Below are positions 8,997-18,894 of a DNA stretch of 41,176 nt, one piece after another; the first letter of the stretch is position 1; each line of letters starts with the position of its first letter. A model generated the notes under the pieces. The model saw only the letters and a list, made by a program, of their open reading frames with translations, searched no databases and was not told the origin of the DNA. Position numbers and translations under genes: made by a program. Source of the stretch: Clostridia bacterium (GTDB taxonomy: Bacteria; Bacillota; Clostridia; Oscillospirales; CAG-272); assembly GCA_017540175.1 (NCBI GenBank), contig JAFYBN010000037.1:1-41176 (forward strand), read 5' to 3'.

Positions 8997-9031
8997 ACGG
9001 GCTGCGAAACAACACGCAAGCCCGTTCCTTT
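8997..9031 (+). terminator. Possible attenuator hairpin between ftsL and ftsI
   Basis: ACGGGCT (8997-9003) pairs with AGCCCGT (9019-9025), extended by GCG/CGC with one bulged A, and is followed by TCCTTTT. It lies in a 200-base gap that is large for this cluster. It may trim read-through from ftsL into ftsI, but the U tract is interrupted and the call is weak. Confidence 0.4.
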
Positions 9032-9140
9032 TCAGCATACAGCCCGCGGGATCGGCATAGGATAACCCGGGGAGCGCCGGCGGCCGGATGACCCGGCGAG
9101 GGCGGACGGCGGGCTGCCGCCCCACGAGAGAGGGAAGCGC

Positions 9141-11501
9141 ATGAACCGAACTTCAAACCGAATCGACCGCATTACGACGCGCCGCGTGCGCCTGACCTTC
9201 GTCGTGTTTCTGCTCGCCGCGATCGTCATTGTCGGCAGGCTGGCAAAGCTGCAGATCGCCGATCACGAATACTACGAGGCAAAGGTGCTCAACCAGCTCA
9301 CGCGGGACACGAACGTCACCGCGGAGCGCGGCAGCATTCTGGACCGAAACGGCAACGTCCTCGCAACGAACAAGACGGTTTACAACGTCATTCTGTCCCC
9401 GCACGACATCACGGAGAGAATGAAGAAGGACGCGGAAAAGAACGCCGACACAAACCCCGACAACAACGTGCTCTATTCCTACGAGGACGTCGATTTCCGA
9501 ATTTTCTACAACGGCGAAAAGCTCGACGATCTCATCGCGGAAGTCTTGTCCGGCTATCTCCGCACCGACGACCGGGAAGCGCTGCGCGCCAAGATTTACG
9601 AGAAGGCGCACAAGACCGACCGCTATTACGAAATGATCGAAAAGAACGTCGAGCAGAACGTCGCCGACAAGCTCGAGACCTTCATCGCGAAGTATAATCT
9701 CGGCGACGAGGTGTATTTCGAGGCGTCTTCCAAGCGCTATTACCCCCGCAACGATCTCGCGTCCCACGTCATCGGCTTTACCAACGCCGACGGGGTCGGG
9801 GTTTACGGACTCGAGCTGTATTACAACAACGTCCTCGAAGGCACGTCCGGGCGCTACATCCTCGCGCAGGACGCGCAGAACAACGACATGCCGTTCGAGT
9901 ACGAGCGGTACATCGAGGCGACGAACGGGTACAACATCGTCACCACGCTTGACATGTACATTCAGTACGAGCTGGAAAACCAGCTCGAAAAGACCTATAT
10001 CGAATCCGGCGCGGCGGCGCGCGTCTGCGGCATCGTGATCGACGTCGACACCGGCGGCGTCCTCGCCATGGCGACCTACCCGTCCTTCAACCTCAACACG
10101 CCGAGCGCCCTCGATCCCTATTCCCAGGCGGAGCTCGACGCGATGGAGCTTGAAAAATCCTCCTCCGAATACGCGGCGGCGCGGAACCGGCTCCTGCTCG
10201 AGATGTGGACGAACAAATGCGTCACCGAGACCTATGAGCCCGGTTCGACCTTCAAGGTCGTGACCACCTGCATCGCGTTCGACGAAAAGGTCGTCCGGGA
10301 TACCGATCTCTTTACCTGCACCGGCGGTTACTACGTCGAGGGCTGGCCCGACCCGATCAAATGTGCGGAAACGAGCGGCCACGGAACGGTCACCTTCCGC
10401 CGCGGACTCGAGCAGTCCTGCAACCCGACCCTCATGCAGGTCGCGGAGCGCATCGGCAGGGAAAAGTTCTACGAGGGCTTCCTCGCGTTCGGCTACGGCG
10501 GGAAAACGGGCATCGACCTCCCCGGCGAGAGCGCCACGATTTACGACAGCTACCGGGATTTCTCAAACGTCGCCCTCGCCGTTTACTCCTTCGGGCAGAC
10601 GTTCCGCACCACGCCCATCCAGCAGGCGCGCGCCATCACGGCCGTCGCCAACGGCGGGTATCTGCTCACGCCCCATCTCTTGAAGGAGATCGTGGACGAC
10701 GACGGCAACGTCATCCAGTCCTTTGAGACCGAGGTCGTGCGGCAGATCGTCTCGACCGACACCTGCAATCTCGTGACGGAGATCCTCGAGGAAGGCGTGG
10801 ATACGGACGGCGCAGCGGCAAACGCCTACGTCAAGGGCTACCGCGTCGCGGCGAAAACCGGCACCTCCGAAAAGCGCGACGAGGTGGACGAATTCGGCGA
10901 GAGATCGTACCGAGTCGGCTCCACGGTCGCCTACGCCCCGGCGGACGATCCGAAAATCTCCGCGCTCATCATGGTGGATAAACCGCTCGCGTCCGTGCCT
11001 TACGGCGGCGTGGTGGCGGCTCCCTATATCTCAAGCCTCCTCTCCTATGTGCTCCCCTATCTCGGCGTCGAGGCGCAGTACACGGCGGAGGAACTCGCCG
11101 CGCTCGACGTCACGCTCCCGAGCTATGTAGGCTCCACCTTGGAAAACGCCGAAGCGGACCTGACCGGACGCGGCGTCCGGTGCGAGCATGAAGGAAGCGG
11201 CGGCGTCGTCACGGCGCAGGTGCCGGAGGCCGGACAGAAGATTTCAAGCGATTCGGGTCTTGTCATCCTTTATACGGGCGACGAGGTCCCCACCCCCACC
11301 GTTACCGTGCCCGATCTCCTCGGGCTCAGAGCATACAACGCCAACAGCATCGCGGTCGCGGAAGGCCTGAACGTGACCTTCACGGGCGCTACGAACGGCT
11401 CGACCGCGACGGTCATCAGCCAGTCCCCCGCGGCGAACACCGTCGTCGCGCGCGGCACGGTCATCGAGATCGGTCTAAGACACATGGACGGCACCGACTG
11501 A
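9141..11501 (+). CDS. Division penicillin-binding protein with PASTA domains (FtsI/SpoVD type)
   Basis: A class B penicillin-binding protein, the transpeptidase that cross-links septal peptidoglycan. The 786 residues comprise a short basic cytoplasmic tail, a membrane helix (about 17-36), a dimerisation domain beginning TAERGSILDRNGNVLATN, and the transpeptidase domain. The active site is intact: SxxK is S369-K372 (GSTFK), SxN is S426-C427-N428 and KTG is K572-T573-G574. Two PASTA domains follow (about 659-714 and 723-780), as in SpoVD and PBP2x. The start ATG follows GAGAGAGGGAAG. The dcw context favours the vegetative division enzyme, but a sporulation-specific SpoVD role cannot be told apart from sequence. 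Confidence 0.95.
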   Translation: MNRTSNRIDRITTRRVRLTFVVFLLAAIVIVGRLAKLQIADHEYYEAKVLNQLTRDTNVTAERGSILDRNGNVLATNKTVYNVILSPHDITERMKKDAEKNADTNPDNNVLYSYEDVDFRIFYNGEKLDDLIAEVLSGYLRTDDREALRAKIYEKAHKTDRYYEMIEKNVEQNVADKLETFIAKYNLGDEVYFEASSKRYYPRNDLASHVIGFTNADGVGVYGLELYYNNVLEGTSGRYILAQDAQNNDMPFEYERYIEATNGYNIVTTLDMYIQYELENQLEKTYIESGAAARVCGIVIDVDTGGVLAMATYPSFNLNTPSALDPYSQAELDAMELEKSSSEYAAARNRLLLEMWTNKCVTETYEPGSTFKVVTTCIAFDEKVVRDTDLFTCTGGYYVEGWPDPIKCAETSGHGTVTFRRGLEQSCNPTLMQVAERIGREKFYEGFLAFGYGGKTGIDLPGESATIYDSYRDFSNVALAVYSFGQTFRTTPIQQARAITAVANGGYLLTPHLLKEIVDDDGNVIQSFETEVVRQIVSTDTCNLVTEILEEGVDTDGAAANAYVKGYRVAAKTGTSEKRDEVDEFGERSYRVGSTVAYAPADDPKISALIMVDKPLASVPYGGVVAAPYISSLLSYVLPYLGVEAQYTAEELAALDVTLPSYVGSTLENAEADLTGRGVRCEHEGSGGVVTAQVPEAGQKISSDSGLVILYTGDEVPTPTVTVPDLLGLRAYNANSIAVAEGLNVTFTGATNGSTATVISQSPAANTVVARGTVIEIGLRHMDGTD

Positions 11502-11657
11502 CCGACTCTGCCCGAGCGACTGACCGCCTGAACGATTGACCGACCGAGGCGCACCGGACGCGCCCGTCCCTCCTTCAGAGCCTGAAAAGATGAAGGGCAG
11601 GAGGGCGAACAGGATCCGGACGGATTTTCAAACAGACGTGAAAGCAATTCACTTCCG
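11502..11657. other. Spacer with degenerate GACCGACTGA repeats
   Basis: Between ftsI and murE. The first 55 bases repeat variants of GACTGACCG and GACCGA. A weak hairpin CCTTCA (11572-11577)/TGAAGG (11591-11596) has no T run. No gene is visible. Confidence 0.4.
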
Positions 11658-11669
11658 GGAGGAGATCCG

Positions 11670-13226
11670 TTGAAATCCGAAGAATTGTTCCGCGGCGTCC
11701 CCATCGAGGGCAGCCTGCCCGAAGCGGGCTTCGGGCGCGTCGTATCCGATTCGAGGCGAGTGACGCCCGGCTGCCTGTTCTGCTGCATCGCGGGACGGCG
11801 GCGCGACGGACACGATTTCGCCGCCGAGGCAATCCGCAGAGGAGCCGCCGCCGTGCTCGCCGAGCATCCGGTGCAGGGCGTGGAGCGGGAAAAGCTGATC
11901 CTCACGCCGTCCGTGAGACGGGCGGAATCCCTGCTCTGGCACAACCTGACGGGCCGCGCGGCCGACCGCATGACAAAAATCGCGGTGACCGGCACGGCGG
12001 GGAAGACCTCGGTGGTCTTCCTGCTCGCCGCCATGCTGAGAGCCGCGGGGCTCAGCGTCGGCATGATCACGACCCCGCTCGCGTCGGCGGACGGGACCCC
12101 GATCCCGCTCGGGGAAAACGGCGGCTCGTCCGTTTCCGATATCCCCGGCGCGATGACGACCCCTGATCCGGAATATTTCTTTTCGGCGGCGAAAACCATG
12201 CGCGAGGCGGGATGCTCGTACTTTCTGTACGAGGCGTCGTCCGAATCGCTCGCGCTTTCCAAAACGGCGGCGATCACCCCCGATGCCGCGATCTTTACGA
12301 ACCTCAGCCCCGAGCACCTCGATTCCCACGGGACGATGGAGAATTACTTCCGCGCGAAGGCGTCCCTGCTGCGCGGCGTACCGTTCGCGGTCGTCAACGA
12401 GGACGACGAATGGATGGCTCGACTGCCGGGGCTTTCCCCGGGGACCGAATTCGTCCGCTGCACGGCGCAGGGAGCGAAAGCGGCGGACGCAGCCGCTCTT
12501 GAGATCCGTCCGCGCGGCACGCAGGGCATCGGATATACTTATTCTTCAAAAAACGCGGTGTTCCGCATCGAAGCGCCGCTCATCGGACGGTTTTCGGTCT
12601 ATAATACCATGGAAGCCGCGGCGTGCGCGCTGCATTTCGGTGCGGACGCCATGCGGATCCGGGAGGCGCTCACGGACTTTCGGGGCGTGCCCGGAAGAAT
12701 GTGTCCCGTCGTCACGGGGGACCGGCGCGCGCCTGCCGTGTTCATCGACTACGCGCACACCCCGGAGGCGCTTCGCGCGTCGCTCGGCACCCTGCGGGAA
12801 TGCGTAGACCGCGGAGAGTCCGGAGGGCGGTCCAGGGGGCGGGTCATCGTCCTGTTCGGATGCGGCGGGGACCGGGACCGCTCAAAACGGCCCCTCATGG
12901 CAAAGGCCGCGCAGGAATTCGCCGACGAGGTGATCGTCACAAGCGACAACCCGCGCACGGAGGACCCGGACGCGATCCTTCGCGACATCCTCGCGGGGAT
13001 CGACAAAACAAAGCCCTTTCTTGTGATCCCGGACCGCCGGCGCGCCGTACGGCACGCGGTTCTGTGCGCCCGGGATGGGGACGCGGTCCTGCTCGCCGGG
13101 AAGGGGCACGAAAAATACGAAATCACGGCGGACGGAAAGCATCCGTTCGACGAGGAAGAAATCGCGCGCCGCGCGCTCACAAAGCTTCGCGAGGCGCACA
13201 AGGAACGGGGAGCGGAGCCGGACTGA
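11670..13226 (+). CDS. murE: UDP-MurNAc-tripeptide synthetase MurE
   Basis: MurE adds the third residue of the peptidoglycan stem peptide in the cytoplasm. The 518-residue protein has the Mur ligase order: N-terminal UMP-binding domain, ATP-binding domain with P-loop VTGTAGKTS (about residue 109), the carbamylated-Lys segment YFRAKASLL, and a C-terminal domain with IDYAHTPEAL and GKGHEKYE. The DNPR motif in SDNPRTEDP points to meso-diaminopimelate rather than lysine. Two family positions deviate: GTAGKT replaces the usual GTNGKT, and YEASSESL replaces EVSSHAL. The start is TTG at 11670, seven or so bases after GGGAGGAG; no better ATG is nearby. Confidence 0.93.
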   Translation: MKSEELFRGVPIEGSLPEAGFGRVVSDSRRVTPGCLFCCIAGRRRDGHDFAAEAIRRGAAAVLAEHPVQGVEREKLILTPSVRRAESLLWHNLTGRAADRMTKIAVTGTAGKTSVVFLLAAMLRAAGLSVGMITTPLASADGTPIPLGENGGSSVSDIPGAMTTPDPEYFFSAAKTMREAGCSYFLYEASSESLALSKTAAITPDAAIFTNLSPEHLDSHGTMENYFRAKASLLRGVPFAVVNEDDEWMARLPGLSPGTEFVRCTAQGAKAADAAALEIRPRGTQGIGYTYSSKNAVFRIEAPLIGRFSVYNTMEAAACALHFGADAMRIREALTDFRGVPGRMCPVVTGDRRAPAVFIDYAHTPEALRASLGTLRECVDRGESGGRSRGRVIVLFGCGGDRDRSKRPLMAKAAQEFADEVIVTSDNPRTEDPDAILRDILAGIDKTKPFLVIPDRRRAVRHAVLCARDGDAVLLAGKGHEKYEITADGKHPFDEEEIARRALTKLREAHKERGAEPD

Positions 13227-13357
13227 AACGGCTCGGACACAAATCCGCCGGACCGGAAAAGGTTCGCGCGGGATCCCGGAAAACGAAAACGGATCAAAAC
13301 GAAATCAACCGGATCAAAAACGGATCAGATAGATATGCCGGACGGCGGGAGAGAAAA
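13227..13357. repeat. Spacer with CGGATCAAAA repeats before murF
   Basis: Three related words, CGGATCAAAA at about 13290, CGGATCAAAA at 13311 and CGGATCAGAT at about 13321, sit in an A-rich purine stretch. The murF frame is open upstream through this spacer and into murE, but there is no start with a ribosome-binding site before 13358. Confidence 0.5.
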
Positions 13358-14821
13358 ATGAGCGTTGAGTTGAAACTGAGAACCTATACGGCATCGCAGA
13401 TCGCGCGCATCACGGGCGGAGAGCTCCAGCTCTTCGGCGGCGCGGACGGGAACCGGGAAGCGCACGTACTCGCGACGGATTCAAGGGAATGCGGCGAGGG
13501 CGTTCTGTTCTGCGGGATCCCCGGCGAGCGCGTGGACGGAAACGATTTTATACCGCAGGCTCTGGAGCTCGGCTCCGACTGTTTTCTCTGCGAACGCGTG
13601 CCGGACGCGGCGAAGACTTGCGGAAAGCCGTTCGCGGCGGTCGTCGTAAAGGATACCGTCTCGGCGATCGGGACGCTCGCGGCGGAATACCGCGGGCACA
13701 CGAAGGCGAAGTTCGTGGCGATCACCGGCTCGGTCGGCAAGACGACGACGAAGGAATTCGTGTACGCGGTCGCCTCCGCGGCGTTCAAGACCCATAAAAC
13801 GCAGGGCAATTACAACAACCAGCTCGGCATGCCGCTGACCCTCTTCGGCATCGAGCCGGACGACGAGGTGGCGGTGCTCGAAATGGGCATGAGCAACCTC
13901 GGCGAGATCGAATATATGTCGAAGATCGCGCGCCCCGACATCGCCGTTGTGACGAACATCGGCACCTCCCACCTCGCCTCCCTCGGCACGCGGGAGAACA
14001 TCTGCCGCGCGAAAATGGAGATCCGCCTCGGACAGCCGGAAAACGGCATCCTGCTTCTCAACGCGGACGAACCCCTGCTCGTCGCGGAAGCGGAAAAGCT
14101 CCCGAAGAAGCCGAAGCTCATGAGCGTTTACAACCATACGGGCGATTTCCGCGCGGTGAACATCCGCCAGAAGACGGACGGAATGGTGTACGATCTCATC
14201 TACGCGAACAAGGCGGTCACGAACGTGGAGGTCCCCGCGCTCGGCAAGCACAACGTGTACAATTCCCTCGCCGCCTACGCCGTGGGCGTGCTGCTCGGCA
14301 TGACCGACGAACAGATCCGGCGGGGACTGAGGTATTTCGTCAGCGCCGACATGCGGCAGAAGATCTACGAGGTCGGCGGCATCACGGTCATCGACGACTG
14401 CTACAACGCCTCGCCCGAATCCATGCGCGCCGCGATCGACGTGCTCGTTTCGATGGCGGCAAAGCGCGGCGAGCGCCCCGCGGCGCTGCTCGGCGATATG
14501 CTCGAGCTCGGCGATTACTCCCGCCTCATGCACGATCAGGTCGGTCAGTACGCCGCGCAGATGCAGATCCAGAAGCTCTTCTGCTTCGGCATGATGGCGG
14601 ACATCGTCGCCGAAGCGGCGATCAAGAAGGGCATCCGCGCCGATAACGTCTTCGTGTGTCTCGACACGCGGGACGCGCAGGGCATGGCGGACATGATCCT
14701 CGAAGCGCTCGCACCGGGCGACATCCTGCTCGTCAAGGCGTCCCGCGCCGTCGCCGCCGAGCGCGTGATCGAGTGCATGAAAAAAAGAAAGAACAAAAAG
14801 AGAACGCGCAGACAGAACTGA
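13358..14821 (+). CDS. murF: UDP-MurNAc-tripeptide-D-Ala-D-Ala ligase MurF
   Basis: MurF attaches D-Ala-D-Ala to finish the UDP-MurNAc-pentapeptide. The protein is 487 residues from the ATG at 13358, chosen because GGCGGGAGAG lies just upstream and because the N-terminus then aligns with the family start (YTASQIARITGGEL). The ATP loop is ITGSVGKTTTKE, followed by the MurF-specific THKTQGNYNNQLGMPLTL and LEMGMSNLGEIEYMS, then IDDCYNASPESM. The tail is very basic (KKRKNKKRTRRQN). It lies between murE and mraY, as in most dcw clusters. Confidence 0.96.
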   Translation: MSVELKLRTYTASQIARITGGELQLFGGADGNREAHVLATDSRECGEGVLFCGIPGERVDGNDFIPQALELGSDCFLCERVPDAAKTCGKPFAAVVVKDTVSAIGTLAAEYRGHTKAKFVAITGSVGKTTTKEFVYAVASAAFKTHKTQGNYNNQLGMPLTLFGIEPDDEVAVLEMGMSNLGEIEYMSKIARPDIAVVTNIGTSHLASLGTRENICRAKMEIRLGQPENGILLLNADEPLLVAEAEKLPKKPKLMSVYNHTGDFRAVNIRQKTDGMVYDLIYANKAVTNVEVPALGKHNVYNSLAAYAVGVLLGMTDEQIRRGLRYFVSADMRQKIYEVGGITVIDDCYNASPESMRAAIDVLVSMAAKRGERPAALLGDMLELGDYSRLMHDQVGQYAAQMQIQKLFCFGMMADIVAEAAIKKGIRADNVFVCLDTRDAQGMADMILEALAPGDILLVKASRAVAAERVIECMKKRKNKKRTRRQN

Positions 14822-14867
14822 GCCGCGGTTCCCGGAACGTAATCGGATCAAAGGAAGTTAAAACGAT

Positions 14868-15875
14868 ATGGACAAGAGCATTCTCGCCGTCGCCGCCCTC
14901 GCAGTCGTCTTTCTCGCGACGGTCCTCATTCTGAAAAAGCTGATTCCGATCTTAAAGAGCCGGAAGATGGGTCAGAAGATCCTTGAGATCGGTCCCCGCT
15001 GGCACAAGAGCAAGGAGGGCACGCCCACCATGGGCGGCATCGCCTTCATCATCCCGGCGGTGACGGTCGGCATCCTCGCGTGCGTGTACATCGCGCTGAC
15101 GGACGGCGTGCGCGCGAGCCTTCCCCTTGTCTTCACGCTCGGCCTCGGTTTGGCGGGCGGGCTGATCGGGTGCGTGGACGATCTCGCGAAGCTCAGAAAA
15201 AAACAGAACGAGGGTTTGACCGCGCCGCAGAAATTCGTGCTTCAGGTCCTCGCGGCAGGGCTCTACCTGCTCGGCATGGGACTCGTGCTCGGCGCCGAGA
15301 CCGCGGTCTACATCCCCTTTGTCGGCAAAACGCTTGAACTCGGCATCTTCTATTGGGTCTTCGCCGTCTTCATGATCACGGGCATCATGAACAGCGTCAA
15401 TCTGACCGACGGCATCGACGGACTGTGCTCGAGCGTGACCCTGCTCGGCGGCGTCTTCTTCGCCGTCGCGGCGTTCCTGCTCGGCGGCGTCGAGCCGGAC
15501 GGCGGGCTTCTCACCCTCGGCGCGCTCCTTGTGGGTGGGTGCGCCGGCTTTCTCGTTTACAATTTCTACCCGGCACGGGTCTTCATGGGCGATACCGGTT
15601 CGCTCTTCCTCGGCGGGCTTGTGATCGGCGGCGTATTCATGATGAAGAACCCGCTGATCGTCCTCGTCTTCGGCTTCTGGTACGTGCTCGAAACGGTATC
15701 GGTGATCCTGCAGGTCGGCTTCTTCAAGCTGACCCACGGAAAGCGGCTCTTCAAGATGAGCCCGATCCACCATCACTTCGAGAAATGCGGCTGGTCGGAG
15801 ATCAAAATCGTCGCGGTCGCGTCGGCGGTCACCGCCGTCCTCGCGACGGTCGCCCTGCTGTTCGGCGTGAACTGA
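14868..15875 (+). CDS. mraY: Phospho-N-acetylmuramoyl-pentapeptide transferase MraY
   Basis: MraY transfers phospho-MurNAc-pentapeptide from UDP to undecaprenyl phosphate, making lipid I. It is a 335-residue polytopic membrane enzyme with about ten helices. Family motifs are all present: the GTPTMGGIAF segment near residue 51, the aspartate pair in CVDDLAKLRKK (about 103), NLTDGIDGL (about 178), FMGDTGSLFLGG and the cytoplasmic SPIHHHFEKCG loop. Length is typical. The next gene in most clusters is murD; here ftsW follows after 58 bases and no murD is present. Confidence 0.97.
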   Translation: MDKSILAVAALAVVFLATVLILKKLIPILKSRKMGQKILEIGPRWHKSKEGTPTMGGIAFIIPAVTVGILACVYIALTDGVRASLPLVFTLGLGLAGGLIGCVDDLAKLRKKQNEGLTAPQKFVLQVLAAGLYLLGMGLVLGAETAVYIPFVGKTLELGIFYWVFAVFMITGIMNSVNLTDGIDGLCSSVTLLGGVFFAVAAFLLGGVEPDGGLLTLGALLVGGCAGFLVYNFYPARVFMGDTGSLFLGGLVIGGVFMMKNPLIVLVFGFWYVLETVSVILQVGFFKLTHGKRLFKMSPIHHHFEKCGWSEIKIVAVASAVTAVLATVALLFGVN

Positions 15876-15933
15876 GCGCGAATCGCCGGGACCCCCCAAA
15901 ACGAACGAATAAAACCGGACGAAGGAGGCGCGC

Positions 15934-17688
15934 GTGAACAACGGCACTGACAACAGAACAAGCCGGGCGCGCCGCAGCCCGGATGCGGTGAACCGGGGCA
16001 CCCCGGTGATCCGCGACGATACGGCTGAGCGGATCGCGAACCGCGGGCGGCGGAATCAGGCATCCGCTTCACGCACTTCTGCGGAGCGGGCGGATTACGC
16101 GAGTCAGCCGACCGAATACATCCAGACCGCGCAGCGCGGCGAACCGACGCGCGCGCGTCAGACCTCTCAGGCACCGAACCGGACTGCCGCGGGAAACGGA
16201 GACCGGAACGGCGCATCCCGTCCGAACGCCGCGCCTGCTCAAAACGGCATGGTCCGACAGATCGGCGCCGTGAGGGATCCGGACCGCCGGATCGGGAACG
16301 CACAGCGGCGCATGACGCCCGTGCAGAGACCCGAAAGCCGCACCCCCGCCGCGCGGGACGGACTCGCGCCGCAGACGCGGGAAGAAAAACGGCTCGTCCG
16401 CGAGCAGAAAAGAGCGGACCGCCTCGAGCGGTTCACGGAAAACCACCTTGAAAAATGGGACCGTCAGGAAAAGGCGGAGAGCCGCTGGCAGAAGGACATC
16501 GTCCGGGTCAAAAGCGGCGTCGACAGGCCCCTCTTGATCCTCGCGATCATCCTGCTCGCGCTCGGCTCGGTCATGGTCATGAGCGCGAGTTACCCGACAG
16601 CGGTGCGCAAAAACCTGAGCGTCATGTATTTCGCGTGGCGGCAGATCATCTTCCTCGGCATGGGCGCGGCGGCAATGTTCGGCGGATACATCATCCCCTA
16701 CGAGGGACCGCGCTTCCGCAGGGTCTTTCCCATCATCGCCTACGTCCTGTCCGCGATCCTGCTCATCGTCGTGATTTTCGCCGGTATCTCCGAGGGCGAG
16801 GCGCAGCGCTGGATCCTCGTTCCCGGCGTCGGCTTTACCGTTCAGCCGTCCGAAATGATGAAGCTCGCGATCGTGATGGTGCTCGCGCTGTACGCGGACC
16901 GGTTCCGCAAGCAGCGGGAGGATGCGACGAGCCTCGGCGGGAAGTATCTCTATAACGTCCTGTTTCCCACGTTCATTCTCGGCTTCTCCTGCCTGCTCGT
17001 GCTCGTCGGAAGGCATCTGTCCGGGACCATGATCGTCGGCGCGATCGGCTTCTTTCTCGTCGCGCTGATGACCGACCGCAAGACCCCCGTGTGGTGGGTG
17101 TTCGTCACTGTCGGCGTCCTGCTCGCCGTGGCGGCGGCGGTCTACATCATCGCGGTACCCTACGCCACGACGCGCTTCATGAGCATCATCAATCCCGGCG
17201 CGGACCTGCGCAACGACTCCTGGCAGTCGACGCAGAGTCTGTACGCCGTCGGCTCCGGGGGACTGTTCGGCGTGGGCATCGGCGAGAGCCGGCAGAAATA
17301 CAGCTATCTCGCGGCGTCGCACACGGACTTCATCTTCGCCATCTGGTGCGAGGAGTTCGGCTTCATCGGCGCGATCGCCCTCATCCTTCTCTTTCTCGCG
17401 TTCCTGTGGCGCGGCTACCGCGTCGCGGCGAGGGCGCGGGACACCTTCACCATGCTGACGGCCTACGGCATCACGACGCATTTTGCCATTCAGATGATCG
17501 GGCATATGCTCGTCGATACGACCTATCTGAACACGGGCATCTCCCTTCCGTTCTTCTCCTACGGCGGCTCGTCCCTGATCGTGCAGATGTTCGAGGTCGG
17601 GATCCTTCTCCGCATCTCAAAGCACTTCTACAAGAAAAAATCCGAGCTCGAGCGCGACGAACTCCGCCGCAATGCCGGGCTTGACTGA
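15934..17688 (+). CDS. ftsW: FtsW/SpoVE-type SEDS glycan polymerase with long N-terminal tail
   Basis: A SEDS-family peptidoglycan polymerase that works with the class B transpeptidase encoded upstream. The 584-residue protein has about 195 N-terminal low-complexity residues rich in Arg, Asn, Ala and Gln, then about ten membrane helices starting at VDRPLLILAIILLALGS. SEDS motifs include FTVQPSEMMKLA, the large extracellular loop with SWQSTQSLYAVGSGGLFGVG, and the late FFSYGGSSLIVQM. The start is GTG at 15934 after GAAGGAGG. FtsW proteins are usually near 400 residues, so the tail is an extension. The cluster position fits FtsW; SpoVE is the alternative. Confidence 0.93.
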   Translation: MNNGTDNRTSRARRSPDAVNRGTPVIRDDTAERIANRGRRNQASASRTSAERADYASQPTEYIQTAQRGEPTRARQTSQAPNRTAAGNGDRNGASRPNAAPAQNGMVRQIGAVRDPDRRIGNAQRRMTPVQRPESRTPAARDGLAPQTREEKRLVREQKRADRLERFTENHLEKWDRQEKAESRWQKDIVRVKSGVDRPLLILAIILLALGSVMVMSASYPTAVRKNLSVMYFAWRQIIFLGMGAAAMFGGYIIPYEGPRFRRVFPIIAYVLSAILLIVVIFAGISEGEAQRWILVPGVGFTVQPSEMMKLAIVMVLALYADRFRKQREDATSLGGKYLYNVLFPTFILGFSCLLVLVGRHLSGTMIVGAIGFFLVALMTDRKTPVWWVFVTVGVLLAVAAAVYIIAVPYATTRFMSIINPGADLRNDSWQSTQSLYAVGSGGLFGVGIGESRQKYSYLAASHTDFIFAIWCEEFGFIGAIALILLFLAFLWRGYRVAARARDTFTMLTAYGITTHFAIQMIGHMLVDTTYLNTGISLPFFSYGGSSLIVQMFEVGILLRISKHFYKKKSELERDELRRNAGLD

Positions 17689-17721
17689 GCGAATCAAAAA
17701 TCTTCCGAAACGAGGCGAACC

Positions 17722-18864
17722 ATGCGCGTACTGATGACCGGGGGCGGTACGGGAGGACATGTGAATCCCGCGCTCGCCATCGCCCATACCATTGAACTGA
17801 ACGATCCCGATGCCGTCATCGCCTATGTGGGCACGAAGAAGGGCATCGAAAACAAGCTCGTGCCGAAGGCGGGCTATCCGCTTTACTACGTGGAGGTCCA
17901 GGGCATGCGGCGCTCGCTGTCCCCGTCCAATCTGCGGGCGGCATACCTCGCGCTGACGTCTCCCCGCAAGGCGAGGACGATCATCGAGGAGTTCAAGCCC
18001 GATCTCGTGGTTGGCACGGGCGGGTACGTCTCCTGGCCGGTCGTCAAGGCGGCGGCGGACATGGGCATTCCCACCGCGCTGCACGAATCGAACGCCATTG
18101 CCGGGATCGCGGTCAAGATGCTGCAGAAGCACGTCGACCGCATCTATCTGAATTTCGAGAAGACGGGCGAGACGCTGAGCTGCGACCGCGAAAAGCTCCT
18201 GAAGGTGGGCAATCCCGTGCTCGGCGGCTTCAACGCCATGACGCGGGAGGAAGCGCGGCGCGCGCTCGGCATCGACGACAAATACCGCTACGTGCTCCTG
18301 TCCTACGCGGGGAGCATGGGCGCGGAAAAGGTCAACGACGCGATCCTCTCCGTCATGAAGGAGTTTACCTCGAAGCACCCCGAGGTGCGCCACATCCACG
18401 CCACGGGCGCCATCGAATGGGAACTCTGCTCGACGCAGTTTAAGGAAGCGGGGCTCGACCGGTGCGAAAACATCGAGCTCGTCGAATACATCTACGACAT
18501 GCCGACGAAAATGGCGGCCGCCGATCTCACCGTGAACCGCGCGGGCGCGATGACGGTCTCCGAGCTGGCTGTCACGGGGAAATGCGCGATTTTCATTCCG
18601 TCCCCGAACGTCGCCGAGAACCACCAGTATAAAAACGCGAAGGTCCTCTATGACGCGGGCGCGGCAGGCCTCTTTGAGGAAAAGGAACTGACCGACGGCG
18701 CGAAACCGCTGGTCGCGGAGGTCAGCCGCCTGCTCTCCCCCGAGGGGGACGCCGAGCGGGCGCAGCGGAGCGAAAAGATCCGCGCGTTCGCCGTACCGGA
18801 TTCGAACAAACTGATCTACGAAGACCTCGTCCGTCTCGTGGAAGAGAAGAAAAAGAAAGCGTGA
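17722..18864 (+). CDS. murG: UDP-GlcNAc:undecaprenyl-PP-MurNAc-pentapeptide GlcNAc transferase MurG
   Basis: MurG converts lipid I to lipid II at the inner face of the membrane. The 380-residue GT-B glycosyltransferase begins with the glycine loop MTGGGTGGHVNPALA, continues with GTGGYVSWPVV and ALHESNAIAG, and has the donor-binding block NRAGAMTVSELAVTGKCAIF followed by a conserved EN-Q segment (AENHQYKNAKVL). Length and motifs are typical. murC, which often follows, is absent; ftsQ starts 30 bases downstream. Confidence 0.96.
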   Translation: MRVLMTGGGTGGHVNPALAIAHTIELNDPDAVIAYVGTKKGIENKLVPKAGYPLYYVEVQGMRRSLSPSNLRAAYLALTSPRKARTIIEEFKPDLVVGTGGYVSWPVVKAAADMGIPTALHESNAIAGIAVKMLQKHVDRIYLNFEKTGETLSCDREKLLKVGNPVLGGFNAMTREEARRALGIDDKYRYVLLSYAGSMGAEKVNDAILSVMKEFTSKHPEVRHIHATGAIEWELCSTQFKEAGLDRCENIELVEYIYDMPTKMAAADLTVNRAGAMTVSELAVTGKCAIFIPSPNVAENHQYKNAKVLYDAGAAGLFEEKELTDGAKPLVAEVSRLLSPEGDAERAQRSEKIRAFAVPDSNKLIYEDLVRLVEEKKKKA

Positions 18865-18894
18865 CCGCACCGAAATCCGACTAAGGAGGTTCCC

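Noticed and set aside
12623-13357. N-terminal extension of murF overlapping murE
   Set aside because: The frame is open but reads as Arg/Gly-rich shadow of murE; the MurF family start and a ribosome-binding site fit ATG 13358.
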